Shown: positions 1-5,373 of the stretch, piece by piece
Numbering within the stretch: the first letter of the stretch is position 1
Layout: every line of letters begins with the position of its first letter
Assembly: GCA_025966255.1 (NCBI GenBank)
Contig: JAOPVG010000239.1
Coordinates: 1 to 7,327, forward strand
Length of the DNA stretch: 7,327 nt
Origin: Jatrophihabitans sp.
Lineage (GTDB): Bacteria > Actinomycetota > Actinomycetes > Mycobacteriales > Jatrophihabitantaceae
Direction: 5' to 3'
Translations under genes and position numbers: made by a program
Notes under the pieces: generated by a model
What the model was told of the DNA's origin: nothing
Databases searched by the model: none
The model's input: only the letters and a program-made list of their open reading frames with translations

Positions 1-791
1 TGAACAAGTACCGCCTCGCCGAGGAGGATCACCTCGACGTCCTCAAGGTCGACAACGCCGGCGTCCGCCGCGAGCAGACGGAGAAGCTGCGCCGGCTGCG
101 CGAGGACCGCGACTCCGAAGCCACGCAAGCCGCCCTCGACGCCCTGACCAAGGCCGCCGACTCCGCTGCCAACGGGCTCGAGAACAACCTGCTCGCGCTG
201 GCCATCGACGCGGCGCGCAAGCTGGCCACGGTCGGGGAGATCTCCGACGCGCTGGAGAAGGTCTACGGTCGGCACGCCGCGACGATCCGGACGATCTCCG
301 GCGTCTACCGCGAGGAGGCCGGTGCCGGCGTGGATCTCATCGAGCAGGCCCGGGCCGCCACCGGCGCGTTCGAGCAGGCGCAGGGTCGGCGGCCCCGCAT
401 CCTGATGGCGAAGATGGGGCAGGACGGGCACGACCGCGGCCAGAAGGTGCTGTCCACCGCGTTCGCCGACCTCGGCTTCGACGTGGACGTCGGCGCGTTG
501 TTCCAGACGCCGGCCGAGGTGGCGCGTCAAGCCGTGGAGGCCGATGTGCACATCGTCGGGGTCAACTCCCTGGCCGCCGGCCACCTGACGCTCGTGCCCG
601 AACTGCGCGACGAGCTGGCCAAGCAGGGTCGCGCCGACATCATGATCGTCGTCGGCGGCGTCATCCCGCCGCAGGACTTCGACGCACTGCGCGAAGCCGG
701 GGCTGCGGCGATCTTCGGACCGGGCACCGTCATCTCCGAGTCGGCCCTGGAGATGCTGCAGAAACTCACCGAGCAGCTGCACGCAAGCTGA
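1..791 (+). CDS. mutB: Methylmalonyl-CoA mutase large (catalytic) subunit, C-terminal part, 5' truncated
   Basis: Adenosylcobalamin enzyme that interconverts (R)-methylmalonyl-CoA and succinyl-CoA in the cytoplasm, linking propionate, branched amino acid and odd-chain fatty acid breakdown to the TCA cycle. Only the last 262 residues are visible; the first full codon is at 3 and the gene enters from the left. It opens with NKYR, matching a VNKY stretch known in the family. It passes through a helical linker and ends in the B12-binding domain. That domain carries the DxHxxG signature at 423-440 (DGHDRG, whose His is the cobalt lower ligand), then GVNSLAAGH near 558-584 and a VVGGVIPP strand near 646-669. 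The stop is TGA at 789-791 and shares its A with the next start (TGATG), so translation is probably coupled to meaB. The small subunit mutA would be expected upstream, outside the window. Low doubt about family; a fused or single-chain mutase cannot be excluded because the N-terminus is missing. Confidence 0.95.
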   Translation, partial: NKYRLAEEDHLDVLKVDNAGVRREQTEKLRRLREDRDSEATQAALDALTKAADSAANGLENNLLALAIDAARKLATVGEISDALEKVYGRHAATIRTISGVYREEAGAGVDLIEQARAATGAFEQAQGRRPRILMAKMGQDGHDRGQKVLSTAFADLGFDVDVGALFQTPAEVARQAVEADVHIVGVNSLAAGHLTLVPELRDELAKQGRADIMIVVGGVIPPQDFDALREAGAAAIFGPGTVISESALEMLQKLTEQLHAS

Positions 792-1768
792 TGGCCGTCG
801 CGCCCGACGAGCTCGCTGACGGCGTCCGTGCCGGCGACCGTGCGTCGATCGCGCGGGCGATCACCCTCGTCGAGTCCCGCCGCGACGATCACCGCGCGCA
901 GGCGCAGGAGCTGCTCGCCGCCCTGCTCCCCGACACCGGCAACGCCGAGCGGATCGGCATCAGTGGGGTTCCCGGCGTCGGCAAATCGACGTTCATCGAT
1001 CAACTCGGCGTCAACCTCATCGCCGAGGGACACCGCGTCGCCGTGCTCGCCGTCGACCCGTCCTCGGGCCGCACCGGCGGGTCGATCCTCGGCGACAAGA
1101 CCCGGATGACGCGGCTGGCCGCGGACGTCAACGCCTTCGTCCGGCCATCACCCAGTGCGGGGACGCTCGGCGGGGTTGCCAAGGCCACCCGCGAGACGAT
1201 GTTGGTGATGGAGGCCGCGGGTTATGACGTGGTGCTCGTCGAGACGGTCGGCGTCGGCCAGTCGGAGTACGTCGTCGCCGACATGGTCGACACCTTCCTG
1301 TACCTGACCCTCGCCCGCACCGGTGACCAGTTGCAGGGCATGAAGCGCGGCATCCTCGAACTCACCGACGTGATCGCGGTGAACAAGGCCGACGAGGAGC
1401 ACGAGGACGGCTCCGAACGCGCAGCCCGCGATCTGTCCAGCGCGCTGCGCTTCCTCCGCGGTGCCGACGACGAATGGCAGACGCCGGTGGTCACGTGCAG
1501 CGCCCGGCACAACATCAACCTGGACCGCGTCTGGAAGCACGTCGTCCGACACCGCGAATGGTTGGCCGAGCACGGCGGCCTGGAACGTAAGCGCCGCGAT
1601 CAGCTGGTCGAGTGGACGCGGGCGATGGTCCGCGACCGGCTGCTCGCCCGGCTCGATGCACCCGGCGTGCGGGACGAAGTACGAACAGCCGAGGCCGCAG
1701 TGCGGGCCGGCGAGCTCACCCCCGACCAAGCCGCGACGCAGATCCTCGCCGCCCTCGACGAGCGATGA
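791..1768 (+). CDS. meaB: MeaB, G3E-type GTPase chaperone of methylmalonyl-CoA mutase
   Basis: 325 residues, normal length for MeaB (also called ArgK in old annotation). MeaB proteins bind the mutase, gate delivery of adenosylcobalamin and protect the enzyme from inactivation, using GTP hydrolysis. Visible motifs are a P-loop GVPGVGKS at residues 59-66 and the switch stretch from D89 to M106 ending in GDKTRM. A Walker-B-like segment is followed by ETVGVGQSE at 151-159, then the guanine-specificity NKAD at 198-201 and a CSA G5 motif at 236-238. The C-terminal helical tail (GELTPDQAA near 307-315) matches the dimerisation arm of the family. The ATG at 791 overlaps the mutB stop by one base and has no convincing Shine-Dalgarno sequence, so it probably depends on ribosomes terminating on mutB. 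The 3' end abuts the convergent regulator with no gap. Confidence 0.96.
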   Translation: MAVAPDELADGVRAGDRASIARAITLVESRRDDHRAQAQELLAALLPDTGNAERIGISGVPGVGKSTFIDQLGVNLIAEGHRVAVLAVDPSSGRTGGSILGDKTRMTRLAADVNAFVRPSPSAGTLGGVAKATRETMLVMEAAGYDVVLVETVGVGQSEYVVADMVDTFLYLTLARTGDQLQGMKRGILELTDVIAVNKADEEHEDGSERAARDLSSALRFLRGADDEWQTPVVTCSARHNINLDRVWKHVVRHREWLAEHGGLERKRRDQLVEWTRAMVRDRLLARLDAPGVRDEVRTAEAAVRAGELTPDQAATQILAALDER

Positions 1769-2842
1769 TCAATCTCGGGACCGCAACGAATGCGAGTCGC
1801 GGAAGACGACCGCCATCAACTGTCCGCGGCTGCTCGCTCCCGTCTTGGTGAAGATCGACTTGAGGTGATCGTTCGCCGTGTTGGTCGTGATGTGCATCGT
1901 GTTCGCGATTGTCTTCGACGCCAGCCCGCGCAGGACGTGGGTCATCACCTGCGCCTCGCGGGGTGTGAGGCCGTAGCCGGCGGCCAGGGCCGGCTCCAAC
2001 TCAACCCGTGAGGCCGGCCCGATGACCACGGCGACGCGTCCATCGTCGGCCGAGCCCAGGTGCGATGCGTGCAGTACCAGCCAGCGCCCTGATGCGGCGC
2101 GGACGGTGATCGACGGGGTGTAGGTCGGGCGGGCATCGTATTGCAGCGATCGGACGATCGACATCACGGCCACGGGCAGCGGCCGCGAAGGTGGTCGCTC
2201 CGCCGTCGCCAGATCGTCGAGCCACCGCTCGCCGGCGGCCGTCGCCGCGATCAGCGTCAGATCGTCAGCGACGGTGAGCACTCCCGGCGCATCGGGCGAC
2301 GGGTCCGACGCGGCCCGCGCGGCTACCACCGCACGGCGCAGCGCCTCGCCCACATGCGGGGCGACCGCCTGCATGAAGTGGATCTCTTCGTCGGTGAACG
2401 AACCGCCGGTAGCCCGGTGGAGACACGCGAAGCCCCACGTCGCGGCGGAGGTGCGAAATGCGACGCGAAGTTCGTCGCCGAGGCCTGCGGGAAGCATGAT
2501 CTCGCGCGCCCGCGGACTGATCGACCGATCCCCGCGCGTCGCGACGTCGAGGGTGGCGACGGCCGACCGTTGCGCCGCGAGCGAGCGGAACTTGTTGACG
2601 TCCGGGGTGGCGAGCTCGTTGTCCAGGAAGCGGCTGGCCAGCGCATCCGGAATGTCAATGCGCACGGCGCTGGTGTGAAGCAGGGTCGCCGGGTCGGACG
2701 TCGGGAAGAACGCGCCGTCGATGGGTATGACGCCCGCGATTTCCCGCAGGACGGCGAGGCGCAGCTCGACGGATTCAAGCCCCGCGTCGACCAACGCGTG
2801 CACGCGCCGCTGCGCAGCGCCGAAGGCGAGCCGGGCGGCCAT
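1769..2842 (-). CDS. LuxR-family transcriptional regulator with GAF-like sensor region
   Basis: 357 residues. The C-terminus (about 288-347) is a clear LuxR/GerE helix-turn-helix: GYGLTPREAQVM, then RGLASKTIAN, then a recognition helix with TANDHLKSIFTKTG. The recognition helix departs from the common STVKxHL form by having TANDHL. Residues about 20-170 resemble a GAF-type ligand-sensing domain, and about 185-275 look like a second PAS-like sensory fold; both are inferences from pattern, and the ligand is unknown. There is no response-regulator receiver domain, so a small molecule rather than a kinase is the likelier signal. ATG 2842 is the earliest possible start because an in-frame TAG lies three codons upstream. 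That TAG is also the beginning of TAGCCT, a -10-like hexamer exactly 6 nt from the ATG, so the mRNA may be leaderless. It is divergent from the ABM/zinc-ribbon gene and probably regulates it. Confidence 0.88.
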   Translation of the reverse strand: MAARLAFGAAQRRVHALVDAGLESVELRLAVLREIAGVIPIDGAFFPTSDPATLLHTSAVRIDIPDALASRFLDNELATPDVNKFRSLAAQRSAVATLDVATRGDRSISPRAREIMLPAGLGDELRVAFRTSAATWGFACLHRATGGSFTDEEIHFMQAVAPHVGEALRRAVVAARAASDPSPDAPGVLTVADDLTLIAATAAGERWLDDLATAERPPSRPLPVAVMSIVRSLQYDARPTYTPSITVRAASGRWLVLHASHLGSADDGRVAVVIGPASRVELEPALAAGYGLTPREAQVMTHVLRGLASKTIANTMHITTNTANDHLKSIFTKTGASSRGQLMAVVFRDSHSLRSRD

Positions 2843-2848
2843 CGCCCG

Positions 2849-2854
2849 AGGCTA
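2849..2854 (-). promoter_or_regulatory. Possible leaderless -10 box of the luxR-type gene
   Basis: On the minus strand TAGCCT fits the actinobacterial TANNNT -10 pattern. Six bases separate it from ATG 2842, so transcription would start at or next to the start codon. There is no good Shine-Dalgarno between. No recognisable -35 was found, which is common for such promoters. Confidence 0.45.
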
Positions 2855-2872
2855 CGCGCGGGAGACCGCGCG
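2855..2872. promoter_or_regulatory. 7-bp inverted repeat abutting the luxR promoter
   Basis: CGCGCGG and CCGCGCG flank a 4-base GAGA spacer, a perfect 7-bp dyad. It sits immediately upstream of the TAGCCT hexamer, within the -10/-35 spacer, so a protein bound here would block the regulator's own promoter. As RNA on the plus strand it would be a GC hairpin with a GNRA-type loop. It has no T-tract, so it is not a standard terminator. Confidence 0.35.
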
Positions 2873-2878
2873 GACCCC

Positions 2879-2892
2879 CCCAAGAACTTGGG
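2879..2892. promoter_or_regulatory. Perfect dyad CCCAAG-AA-CTTGGG, candidate operator
   Basis: Two perfect 6-bp half-sites with a 2-bp centre, a 14-bp symmetric site of the size a dimeric HTH protein recognises. It lies in the 107-bp divergent gap, 37 bp from the luxR start and 57 bp from the ABM-gene start, so it could control both. Its arms are less GC-biased than the surroundings, making chance less likely. Confidence 0.5.
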
Positions 2893-2905
2893 ATGGCACC
2901 GGTTC

Positions 2906-2935
2906 CCCGACTCGGGTCGACTGTCTTCAATCGAC
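2906..2935. promoter_or_regulatory. Two adjacent short dyads upstream of the ABM-like gene
   Basis: CCCGA-C-TCGGG (2906-2916) is followed by GTCGA (2916-2920) and TCGAC (2931-2935) separated by 10 bases. Both are perfect but only 5-bp arms, and CG-rich sequence yields such dyads easily. They occupy the region where the promoter of the plus-strand gene must lie. No TANNNT hexamer occurs between 2893 and 2945; the nearest -10-like string is TTCAAT at 2926-2931, a weak candidate. Confidence 0.25.
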
Positions 2936-2936
2936 C

Positions 2937-2942
2937 AGGAGG
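2937..2942 (+). promoter_or_regulatory. Strong ribosome binding site AGGAGG
   Basis: A full AGGAGG with 7 bases before ATG 2950. It decides that start over an in-frame ATG at 2893, over the GTG at 2947 and over the ATG at 2989, whose GAGGAA is only 3 bases away. Confidence 0.85.
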
Positions 2943-2949
2943 TGCTGTG

Positions 2950-3480
2950 ATGACACGAGCCCGCGCATTCATGCCGAACGAGGAATCGATGGCTGCGAAC
3001 GCGAGCGTGCGGACCCGGCTCACGCCGGGGGCGGTCGCGGCCGTCGACGGACCGCAGCGACTCGGGCCGGAAGCGGCCGGCGCTCTCTCCCTGCTGCACG
3101 TCACGTTCGCGGGTGACGCGGACGCCCAGCGCGCCTACCGGGAGTTCGCCGCGATCAAGCCGCACTTCTGCTCGCTGCCGGGCTTCATTCGATGGCTGAC
3201 GTTCACCGACGGGGTCGACACCTACACGCTTGGTCTGTGGCGATCGGTCGAGGACGTGATGGACTTCGTACGCAGCGACGTTCATCGTGCTGCGGCCCGG
3301 GCGCAGCGTGAGGACGGGTTCGAGTACAGCCAGTTCGCGGGCGTATGGGCCGCGCACCGGGTCGGGCGGCGGACGCTGCACTGCGAGCGATGCCGGGCGG
3401 CAACCGTTGCACCGGCGGCCGAGTGCAGCAACTGCGGCAACGCCCTGGACGACACGTTCGGCGACGAACGCGCCGACTGA
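2950..3480 (+). CDS. ABM-like (dimeric alpha/beta-barrel) protein with C-terminal zinc ribbon
   Basis: 176 residues from the ATG with a perfect Shine-Dalgarno. Residues about 46-135 read as a ferredoxin-like alpha/beta-barrel domain. A first strand LSLLHVTFAG leads into a helix, LPGFIRWLTF, a TYTLGLWRS strand and a helix ending DFVRSDVHR. A closing EYSQFAGVW strand completes it. This order resembles antibiotic-biosynthesis-monooxygenase or heme-degrading-type barrels, but no catalytic residue set can be named, so activity is unassigned. The C-terminus carries C145xxC148 and C159xxC162, ten residues apart, a zinc-ribbon (or rubredoxin-like) metal site. The first ~40 residues look disordered (Ala/Arg rich). 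It is divergent from the LuxR-type gene and probably under its control. No signal peptide is seen, so it is probably cytoplasmic. The stop codon lies inside a small hairpin, CTGAC-TCAG-GTCAG (3477-3490), too short to call a terminator. Confidence 0.8.
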   Translation: MTRARAFMPNEESMAANASVRTRLTPGAVAAVDGPQRLGPEAAGALSLLHVTFAGDADAQRAYREFAAIKPHFCSLPGFIRWLTFTDGVDTYTLGLWRSVEDVMDFVRSDVHRAAARAQREDGFEYSQFAGVWAAHRVGRRTLHCERCRAATVAPAAECSNCGNALDDTFGDERAD

Positions 3481-3547
3481 CTCAGGTCAGGCCGGCCCGG
3501 TTGAGATTCATGCCGACGCTCGCGATGGTCCGCGCCGCGCACGGGGG

Positions 3548-3847
3548 TCAGGCGTCGGGCGCTGCCTCGGACCCGGTCCGGGCCTGCTTGCGGGCGATAC
3601 CCACGCGCACGACCAGGATGCTCAAGGCGATGCTGGCGAAGACGGAGACGAGACGGGCCGGTACTCGGCTGACATCGAGAGTCGGGGTTTGGCTCATCGG
3701 GCGCCCCGGCTGCGCTGGGGGACCGGCTTCGCGGCCGGCCCTCTGCCCCTGATCCACCTGCATACGCTCGCTCACGCCCGAGCCTCGCTGCGCTCGTTCG
3801 GGCGGCGAAGCCCCATACCTATGGTTCGCTCGCTGACGCTCGCTCAC
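3548..3847 (-). CDS. Small single-helix membrane protein with repeat-encoded N-terminus
   Basis: 99 residues from GTG 3847, chosen because a full AGGAGG (minus strand, 3858-3853) stands 5 bases upstream. Residues 1-50 are polar, low in structure and rich in Ser, Glu, Arg, Gln, Gly and Pro (start MSERQR, second copy VSER at 25-28). Their first part is encoded by the GAGCG repeat block. Residues 51-99 look like a separate small membrane protein: MSQTPTLDVS, a hydrophobic span at about 65-84 with SVFASIALSILVV, then basic RVGIARKQAR and an acidic tail, so an N-outside or tail-in topology is possible. An alternative start is ATG 3697 (49 aa), preceded only by a GGGG-type ribosome site 8 bases away. 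In that case 3698-4066 would be a 369-bp gene-free stretch with the repeats inside it. It converges on the ABM-like gene across 67 bp. Function not recognised. Confidence 0.6.
   Translation of the reverse strand: MSERQRANHRYGASPPERAQRGSGVSERMQVDQGQRAGREAGPPAQPGRPMSQTPTLDVSRVPARLVSVFASIALSILVVRVGIARKQARTGSEAAPDA
3764..3847. repeat. GAGCG-rich repeat block encoding the MSER-type N-terminus
   Basis: The 12-mer ACGCTCGCTCAC occurs at 3764-3775 and again at 3836-3847, exactly 72 bp apart and so in the same frame. On the minus strand each reads GTGAGCGAGCGT (V-S-E-R), and the first includes the start codon. A tandem 10-bp pair (3827-3836 and 3837-3846, one mismatch) adjoins it. Inside are the dyads GCCCGA/TCGGGC (3776-3781 with 3798-3803), CGAGC/GCTCG (3779-3783 with 3792-3796) and CCATA-CC-TATGG (3813-3824). 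The compact mix of direct and inverted copies looks like a small dispersed-repeat insertion. Confidence 0.65.
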
Positions 3848-3852
3848 GGCAA

Positions 3853-3858
3853 CCTCCT
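3853..3858 (-). promoter_or_regulatory. Strong ribosome binding site AGGAGG for the small membrane protein
   Basis: CCTCCT on the plus strand is AGGAGG on the minus strand, 5 bases before GTG 3847. It is the main reason for choosing the 99-aa rather than the 49-aa form. Confidence 0.75.
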
Positions 3859-3893
3859 ACTCGATCGGGGACTCGCCTTGTGAACGAGGCCGA

Positions 3894-3909
3894 TGAACGT
3901 TCAACGGTA
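3894..3909 (-). promoter_or_regulatory. Possible promoter -10 (TACCGT) with overlapping palindrome TGAACGTTCA
   Basis: On the minus strand TACCGT (3909-3904) fits TANNNT and would give a start site near 3897 and a ~50-nt leader to GTG 3847. The perfect 10-bp palindrome TGAACGTTCA (3894-3903) covers that start site, an operator-like position. A TGAACG half-copy also occurs at 3881-3886. No -35 is clear. The rest of 3848-4066 has a comparatively AT-rich patch at about 3960-4012 and no gene that I can support. Confidence 0.3.
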
Positions 3910-4037
3910 CGGATCCTTCCCCTCGCAAATGGGACGATCAGGCGTCGTGTACGCACCGTCACACCGGATTTGTTCGCAGCCTGTACATATCCTGAATCGC
4001 CTGTGGCGTAAGGGAATCCGCGACTCGACCGTCCGAT

Positions 4038-4054
4038 GGCGCCGGTCCGGCACC
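4038..4054 (-). terminator. Weak hairpin downstream of nhaA
   Basis: Transcribed from the minus strand, GGUGCC and GGCGCC pair (one U-G) around a GGACC loop, starting 12 bases after the nhaA stop. There is no U-tract, so it is at most a U-less actinobacterial terminator or an mRNA end stabiliser. Confidence 0.25.
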
Positions 4055-4066
4055 CGTCGTCGACCG

Positions 4067-5305
4067 CTACGGCGCCGCTCGGCGATAAGCGCGGTTGCGC
4101 AGTCTCAGCACCGCGGTTGCAAGGATCGCGGCCAGGATCGAACCGGCCAGCACGCCTACCTTCGCGTGATCATCGCGCAAGCTGCCGGTGCCGTACGCGA
4201 GCTCACCGATGAGCAGGGAGACGGTGAACCCGACCCCGCCGAGCAGCGAGAGGCCGGCGACGTCCGACCAGGCCAGCCCTTCGTCCAACTCGGCGCCGGT
4301 GAAGGTGGCGACCAAATAAGTCGTCGCGAAGATGCCGACGAGCTTGCCGAGAACCAGACCGGCCACGATGCCGAGGGCGATCCGATCGGTGAGCGAGGAC
4401 TTCAGGCCGGACCAACCGCCGACCGTCACCCCGGCCGAGCAGAGCGCGAACACGGGAACGGCCAGCCCGGCCGAGACGGGTCGGATGCGCCGCTCGAAGT
4501 GTTCGGCGAGTCCGGGCCCCGCCTCCGGTCCGCCGGCGGCCTCACTCCGCAGCACTGGGACGGTGAAAGCGAGCAGCACACCCGCGACCGTGGCGTGCAC
4601 GCCCGACGCGTGGACGAGGCCCCACGCGAGCACGGCGAGCGGCACCAGCAGCCACCAGGACCGCACGCGACGGTGCACCAGCCCGCCGAACGCCGCTATC
4701 GGCAGCAGCGCCAACAGCAGCGGCAGCAACTTGAAGTCCGCGGTGTAGAAGATCGCGATGATCGTGATCGCCAGCAGGTCGTCCACGACGGCGAGGGTGA
4801 GCAGGAACGTCCGCAACGCAGTAGGCAGGTGCGTACTGATCACGGCCAGGACGGCGACCGCGAACGCGATGTCGGTGGCACTGGGGATTGCCCAGCCCCG
4901 CAGCGCGCCGCTCCCCGAGTCGAGATTCACCAGGACGAAGACGAGCGCGGGAACGGCCATGCCGCCGACGGCGGCCAGCACCGGCAGCACGGCTTTGCTG
5001 ACCGTGCTCAAATCACCGGCCACGAACTCGCGTTTCACCTCGAGCCCGGCGGCGAAGAAGAAGATCGCAAGCAGGCCGTCGCCGGCCCACTGCGCAACCG
5101 TCAGCCTGGCGTGCAGTGACTCGACGCCGAAGTGGGCGTTCAGGAAGGTCGCGTAGCTGTCCGCGCCCGGCCAGTTGGCCCACACCAGGGCCGCAACAGC
5201 GGCCGCCAGCAAGAGGATGCCGCCCACGGTTTCCTCGCGCAGGATCTCGCCGATCCGGGCCGCCTCGGCTGGCATCTTCCGGCCGAACAGTGGGCGGCGC
5301 GGCAT
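4067..5305 (-). CDS. nhaA: Na+/H+ antiporter NhaA
   Basis: 412 residues, a polytopic inner-membrane protein of about 12 helices. NhaA exchanges internal Na+ (or Li+) for external protons and controls sodium and pH balance. The family landmarks are present. [12 protein letters not shown] lies at 82-93. ATDIAFA contains T144-D145 (E. coli T132-D133). VVDD contains D175-D176, the ion-binding aspartates (E. coli D163-D164). SGVHATVAG contains H237, aligned with the E. coli pH-response His225. LVLGKLVGI contains K321 (E. coli K300), and [20 protein letters not shown] lies near 351-370. All key residues are intact, so it should be active. The cytoplasmic N-terminus is short and basic. ATG 5305 is chosen over M11 because TAGGGT sits exactly 6 nt upstream, with a GGTGA overlapping it as a weak ribosome site. 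It diverges from the ligase gene and ends in a gap of about 220 bp before the small membrane gene. Confidence 0.96.
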   Translation of the reverse strand: MPRRPLFGRKMPAEAARIGEILREETVGGILLLAAAVAALVWANWPGADSYATFLNAHFGVESLHARLTVAQWAGDGLLAIFFFAAGLEVKREFVAGDLSTVSKAVLPVLAAVGGMAVPALVFVLVNLDSGSGALRGWAIPSATDIAFAVAVLAVISTHLPTALRTFLLTLAVVDDLLAITIIAIFYTADFKLLPLLLALLPIAAFGGLVHRRVRSWWLLVPLAVLAWGLVHASGVHATVAGVLLAFTVPVLRSEAAGGPEAGPGLAEHFERRIRPVSAGLAVPVFALCSAGVTVGGWSGLKSSLTDRIALGIVAGLVLGKLVGIFATTYLVATFTGAELDEGLAWSDVAGLSLLGGVGFTVSLLIGELAYGTGSLRDDHAKVGVLAGSILAAILATAVLRLRNRAYRRAAP

Positions 5306-5311
5306 GAGGTC

Positions 5312-5317
5312 ACCCTA
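5312..5317 (-). promoter_or_regulatory. Possible leaderless -10 box of nhaA (TAGGGT)
   Basis: TAGGGT on the minus strand lies 6 bases before ATG 5305, matching the TANNNT-N6-ATG layout of leaderless actinobacterial genes. The same stretch includes GGTGA, a partial ribosome site 4 bases from ATG, so a short-leader transcript from a promoter further upstream is the alternative. Confidence 0.5.
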
Positions 5318-5324
5318 TCGGCGA

Positions 5325-5340
5325 CCGGTGCCCGCACCGG
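5325..5340. promoter_or_regulatory. Perfect dyad CCGGTG-CCCG-CACCGG between divergent promoters
   Basis: Two perfect 6-bp arms around 4 bases, in the middle of the 68-bp gap between nhaA and the ligase gene. It is upstream of both candidate -10 boxes, where a regulator could act on both directions. GC-rich arms make chance possible; no bound protein can be named. Confidence 0.35.
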
Positions 5341-5360
5341 CCCACTCGGGCCCACCTGAC

Positions 5361-5366
5361 TACTGT
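5361..5366 (+). promoter_or_regulatory. Possible leaderless -10 box of the ligase gene (TACTGT)
   Basis: TACTGT fits TANNNT and is 7 bases before GTG 5374. It overlaps the earlier GTG at 5365, which therefore could not be translated from this promoter. This favours 5374 as the start. Confidence 0.5.
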
Positions 5367-5373
5367 GCTGGTG

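Noticed and set aside
527..1033. 168-codon open frame on the minus strand, and another at 1148-1729
   Set aside because: Both are antisense to mutB and meaB, which are unambiguous; no motif is seen in either.
2893..2895. ATG 2893 as start of the ABM-like gene
   Set aside because: It lacks a ribosome site, lies within the divergent control region next to the operator candidate, and would make AGGAGG internal to the coding region.
2141..2950. 269-codon open frame on the plus strand
   Set aside because: It is antisense to the LuxR-type gene and has an Arg/Gly/Asp-rich composition without motifs.
2323..3381. 352-codon open frame on the minus strand
   Set aside because: It overlaps the regulator in another frame and runs antisense through the ABM-like gene. 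Its translation is Arg/Pro/Ser-rich and it crosses the divergent promoter region.
3477..3544. Terminators between the ABM-like gene and the small membrane gene
   Set aside because: CTGAC-TCAG-GTCAG (3477-3490) and CCGCG/CACGG (3530-3544) have only 5-bp stems and no T-tract, too weak to call.
3764..3847. Repeat block as a CRISPR or IS end
   Set aside because: The copies are 10-12 bp with irregular spacing, in frame with a gene and without spacers, transposase or target duplication.
3893..5119. 408-codon open frame on the plus strand
   Set aside because: It is antisense to nhaA, whose product has all family motifs. Its translation is Arg/Gln/Asp/Gly-rich with no domain, as expected for the complement of a GC-rich gene.
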